NCBI GenBank assembly: GCA_033557675.1
Contig: JAWQRM010000641.1
Location: 1-20,781, forward strand
Direction of reading: 5' to 3'
DNA from: Coptodactyla brooksi
Lineage: Eukaryota; Arthropoda; Insecta; Coleoptera; Scarabaeidae
DNA length: 20,781 nt
Shown: piece by piece, positions 18,449 to 20,781 of the stretch
How the letters are laid out: each line of letters starts with the position of its first letter
Position numbering within the stretch: position 1 is the stretch's first letter
Translations under genes and position numbers: made by a program
The notes under the pieces: model-generated
The model's input: the letters and a program-made list of their open reading frames with translations, nothing else
Database searches by the model: none
Told to the model about the DNA's origin: nothing

Positions 18449-18835
18449 ACTGGTATTTGTCGGTACTGGTCGTCTGCAAACACCTCAGTTGATAAGGGAG
18501 ATGCCGCTAATAGACTCTGGTAAAATCGAATTTACCTCACGTCATAGTTTAGAGTGGAAATTTTTATTTCTCGACCATAGGGCTCCGCCCATTATCGGTT
18601 ACCTGCCGTTCGAACTGTTAGGGACCTCCGGCTACGACTACTACCACATCGACGACCTGGACAAAGTGGTCAATTGCCACGAGGCGCTCATGCAAAAGGG
18701 AGAGGGCACCTCTTGCTACTATAGGTTCCTTACAAAGGGCCAACAGTGGATATGGCTTCAGACCAGGTTTTACATAACTTACCACCAGTGGAACTCTAAG
18801 CCTGAGTTCATTGTGTGTACACACAGGGTTGTAAG
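18449..18835 (+). CDS. Clk: CLOCK, exon encoding PAS-B
   Basis: A 387-bp internal exon of Clock. It follows a long polypyrimidine tract and TAG acceptor (18446-18448) and ends before the donor gtgaat (18836-18841). It begins with one base finishing the split Arg codon, then LVFVGTGRLQTPQLIREM (18450-18503), a variable IDSGKIEF and the PAS-B core: SRHSLEWKFLFLDHRAPPII, GYLPFELLGTSGYDYYHIDD, CHEALMQKGEGTSCYYRFLT, KGQQWIWLQTRFYITYHQWN and SKPEFIVCTHRVV. The last two bases AG start the next codon (AG plus C/T gives Ser, as in the family's VVSYAEV). PAS-B mediates pairing with CYCLE/BMAL1 and repressor docking; the HQW of the HI loop (W at 18789-18791), which in mammals contacts CRY, is kept. No stop or frameshift is present, so this is a live exon. 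The apparent TTG-initiated open frame at 18489 is not a start. The next exon is beyond the window. Confidence 0.97.
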
Positions 18836-19589
18836 GTGAATACAACGCAATTACCCAATATTATCATGATTCTGCCTAACATGGTTATCATTACTATGAA
18901 TTTGCAAGAAAACTTCCAATGCTCACTTAAAATGTATACGAGGTTTTCAATAATTTTCAGGTTCACGTGAACAAAATTAGTGCACACAACTAGGACTTTT
19001 ATTTAGCCTTAGGCAAATTTTACGAACCACAAAGTAATAAATAAAAACTGGGGAAATTTAACTAAATTTAATAGTCCTATTACAGAGCAACATGATGCTT
19101 TTATTTCAATGCTTCAGCAGTGGTACTTGAAACAGTTTTTCAAAGCTTTCTCTGCAGGCAACATTGTACATCAAGAGTGCAAATACCATAAGCTGGTGCT
19201 TATCAAGAGGTTTGAAGAAAACAACCAACAGTTTTAACGTTATATGTTGTTTTGAAGAGTGTTAAAGAAGAAACTAAGCATGTATCATTGCAATGTTAGC
19301 ATTGTCCAACAATTATAAAGGTAACAACCAGAACTATGGAACCTGAGTAACAAAAAAGGCACATAACTTCGTTGAAGCATTTCTTTATCTCCAGAAGACC
19401 AGTATATGGGTTATTTTTTTCCAGACCAGAAAGGCACAAAGTTCCATCCACGAAGATGATATATACTAACATGCTAACCAAGAGTCACTTCCAACATGAC
19501 TAGTTTTATTGCATTCTGGGTTAAATTGTGGGTTTGGAACCTTTGGTTCTGTAACAAACTTAAGCGACTGCTACCACTTAATCAAACCA
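18836..19589 (+). other. Start of the next Clk intron
   Basis: Begins with the donor gtgaat. No continuation of CLOCK coding (expected SYAEV...) is found before the window ends, so this intron is at least 1.9 kb. The first 750 bp hold no recognised element. A 61-codon minus-strand frame at 19296-19481 has no domain. Confidence 0.6.
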
Positions 19590-20200
19590 GATTTGGATAA
19601 AATGGTAACAGTTGGTTAACTTTAGTAATGTAGGCTTCATTTTGCGAATTGTGTCATCTTGACCCACTCCCTTGAGATTCTTATACCATCTCGATTGGCT
19701 TTCCTCCATTCTTCGCTCCATAGACTTTGTTGTTAGTTCCTCTTCAAAACTGATCCTTCTTGTTCTGTCCATGATAATTGTTCTCCTAATATTCTTCTTA
19801 AGACTCGGATTTCTATGATTTCATTTTATGTTTTTCAGTGGTTGTCCGGGATTCTTAGCCATAAGTTATCACTGGTATGGATACTCTTTTGAATATTTGC
19901 TTGCTTTGGTATGTCTTTGTTTCCTAAAACAAATATCTTTCAAGCTTTTGAATAATTTTCCCGTTGTTGCAGTTTTTCTTAAGATTTCCTCATACAACTT
20001 TACTATCTATTCTATCGCATTACCATTCCCATCTACTTGAATTGAGTAACATGTTCCAATTTTAAGTTGTCTAATCTGCATTGTGCATTGTTTCTCATTT
20101 GTATTAATCATCATGGGTTTGAGTTTATCCAAGTTGGTTTTGGTTTTACCTTGATTTTCAGGTTGTATTTATTCACAGCCTTTATTCCTAGTTCCTTTCT
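19590..20200 (-). pseudogene. LINE reverse transcriptase C-terminal relic, copy 1
   Basis: Minus-strand remains of a non-LTR retrotransposon ORF2. Around 19835-19885 the reading KRVSIPVITYG (a stop) ESRTTTEKHKMK matches the block P-L-YGSEtWt.t that follows the RT domain in many insect LINEs. EIRVLRRILGE (about 19780-19815) then corresponds to the AEM..LRRI.G segment. In a second frame, RRISFEEELTTKSMERRMEE and SQSRWYKNLKGVGQDDTIRK follow to about 19640, like the IRneeIr..l.ve.i...I...rlrWfGHv region. Stops and frame changes show it is inactive. The family cannot be fixed without the RT core. It lies antisense in the Clk intron. Confidence 0.7.
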
Positions 20201-20781
20201 AAAAGTGTTCTTTCTTTTTTATTCTGCCCATTTCTATTATTTCTATTTTTTTTTCTACAGTTTTCCGTGGTTGTCCAGAATTCTGAGCCATAAGGTATAA
20301 CTGATGTCATTACTTTATCTTAATATTTCTGTTTCTTTGGTATATCTTTATTTTCTAAAGAAGTATCTTTCAAGTTTTTGAATAATATGTACGTTGCTGC
20401 AGTTCTGCTTAAGGTTTCCCCATCAATAGTAAGTTACCTCTTACAAATACTTAAATTTCCAATTTTGCGTTGTTTATCTGTACAATGTGTTATTTATCTC
20501 ATCTGTTATTTATCTCATCAATGTGTTATCTCATCTGTATCAATGATTACTGTTTTGATTGTATCTAGATTGATTTTTATTTTCTGCTTATCCAGGGTTT
20601 CTTTATAGATATGTGGATTTTTATTCAAGGTCCTTTCATTCTTTGCAATTGCCAGGTATCTAAAATATGCAATCTTTGTAACATATTTTAGATACCTCTA
20701 TTTTTTGCATTTTCCAGTATCCCACTTCTTGATTTCTGGCTCCTTTTCTGGCTTCTCCTATGACTACGTCCAGTACAAGAG
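20201..20781 (-). pseudogene. LINE reverse transcriptase relic, copy 2 (runs off the window)
   Basis: A second copy of the same LINE region lies head-to-tail with copy 1. The motif KVMTSVIPYGSEFWTTTEN (about 20255-20310) is the family block YGSEtWt, here without the stop of copy 1. Upstream on the minus strand come SRTAATYILFKNLKDTSLEN and KDIPKK, and further IAKNERTLNKNPHIYKETLD and KQKIKINLDTIKTVII, resembling the RT thumb-side segment L...i..l...MkIN..KTKvm. DNA offset between copies is about 430 bp at gtggttgtcc (19838 and 20267) and atctttcaag, rising to about 436 at gtat(t/c)aat(c/g)at. The start lies beyond the right edge. Confidence 0.72.
20654..20697. repeat. Perfect 16-bp-arm hairpin inside LINE copy 2
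   Basis: Arms aggtatctaaaatatg (20654-20669) and catattttagatacct (20682-20697) are perfectly complementary around a 12-nt loop. It interrupts the LINE reading, so it may be a small palindromic insertion or an inverted microduplication. Confidence 0.85.

Noticed and set aside
18489..18839. Treating the PAS-B open frame as a stand-alone gene starting at 18489 and ending at the TGA at 18837
   Set aside because: The start codon would be TTG, coding homology continues upstream to 18450, and the stop lies beyond a good splice donor. It is an internal exon.
18618..18845. Minus-strand 75-codon open frame over the Clk PAS-B exon
   Set aside because: It is the complement of a strongly conserved coding exon and has no recognisable domain.
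19828..20608. Plus-strand Phe/Leu-rich frames of 70-77 codons resembling membrane peptides
   Set aside because: They are antisense to the LINE fragments; hydrophobicity follows from Lys/Glu-rich codons on the other strand.
1..20781. tRNA, rRNA, CRISPR or bacterial operon features
   Set aside because: No cloverleaf-like segment, rRNA motif, spaced direct-repeat array or prokaryotic gene organisation was seen; the window is intron-containing eukaryotic DNA.

Overview
This is AT-rich eukaryotic nuclear DNA, almost certainly from an insect. The evidence is a split gene with clean GT/AG introns encoding an insect-type CLOCK protein, long (TA)n microsatellites, and a dense set of decayed arthropod transposons: Penelope-like, mariner/Tc1-type, Tigger/pogo, Mutator-like and LINE. 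I cannot name the order or species from the sequence.

The only host gene I can support is Clock (Clk), on the + strand near the right end. Exon 18128-18197 encodes the linker after PAS-A. Exon 18449-18835 encodes essentially all of PAS-B. They are separated by a 251-bp intron, and codon phases match across the junction. The bHLH, PAS-A and C-terminal exons are not visible, so everything to the left is probably intron or upstream flank, and 18836-20781 is the start of the next intron.

Layout, left to right. 1-1836 holds (TA)n tracts and unassigned AT-rich DNA. About 1837-2560 is unusually GC- and CpG-rich and carries two short palindromes. 3043-3994 is a foldback structure with long imperfect inverted arms. 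4290-5760 is a broken Penelope-like element with RT and GIY-YIG endonuclease remains. 6237-7274 is a mariner-like element with both terminal inverted repeats and an internal deletion that removes the third catalytic Asp. About 7440-7965 is a DDE transposase relic. 9190-9600 (-) and 10330-10645 (+) are two diverged copies of another DDE transposase relic in inverted orientation, followed by a 113-bp near-perfect palindrome (10662-10774). 10987-11367 is the C-terminal half of a further Tc1/mariner-type transposase.

12139-13338 is a repeat-rich zone: a degenerate minisatellite and diverged tandem units. 14190-14600 is a CpG-richer stretch with a TATA-like motif. 15240-15670 (-) is a Tigger/pogo C-terminal relic. 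16700-17010 (-) is a second Penelope-like fragment. 17610-18094 (-) is a Mutator-like transposase relic ending 33 bp before the Clk exon. 19590-20781 (-) holds two tandem copies of a LINE reverse transcriptase C-terminal region.

The window is therefore an intron-rich clock gene locus filled with dead transposons of many families. I do not see a convincing undescribed multi-gene system. The most distinctive structures are the 10662-10774 palindrome, the inverted pair of DDE relics, the 3043-3994 foldback, the CpG-rich island at about 1.84-2.56 kb, and the Mutator relic next to the Clk splice acceptor. All homology calls come from motif recognition by eye; no search was run.
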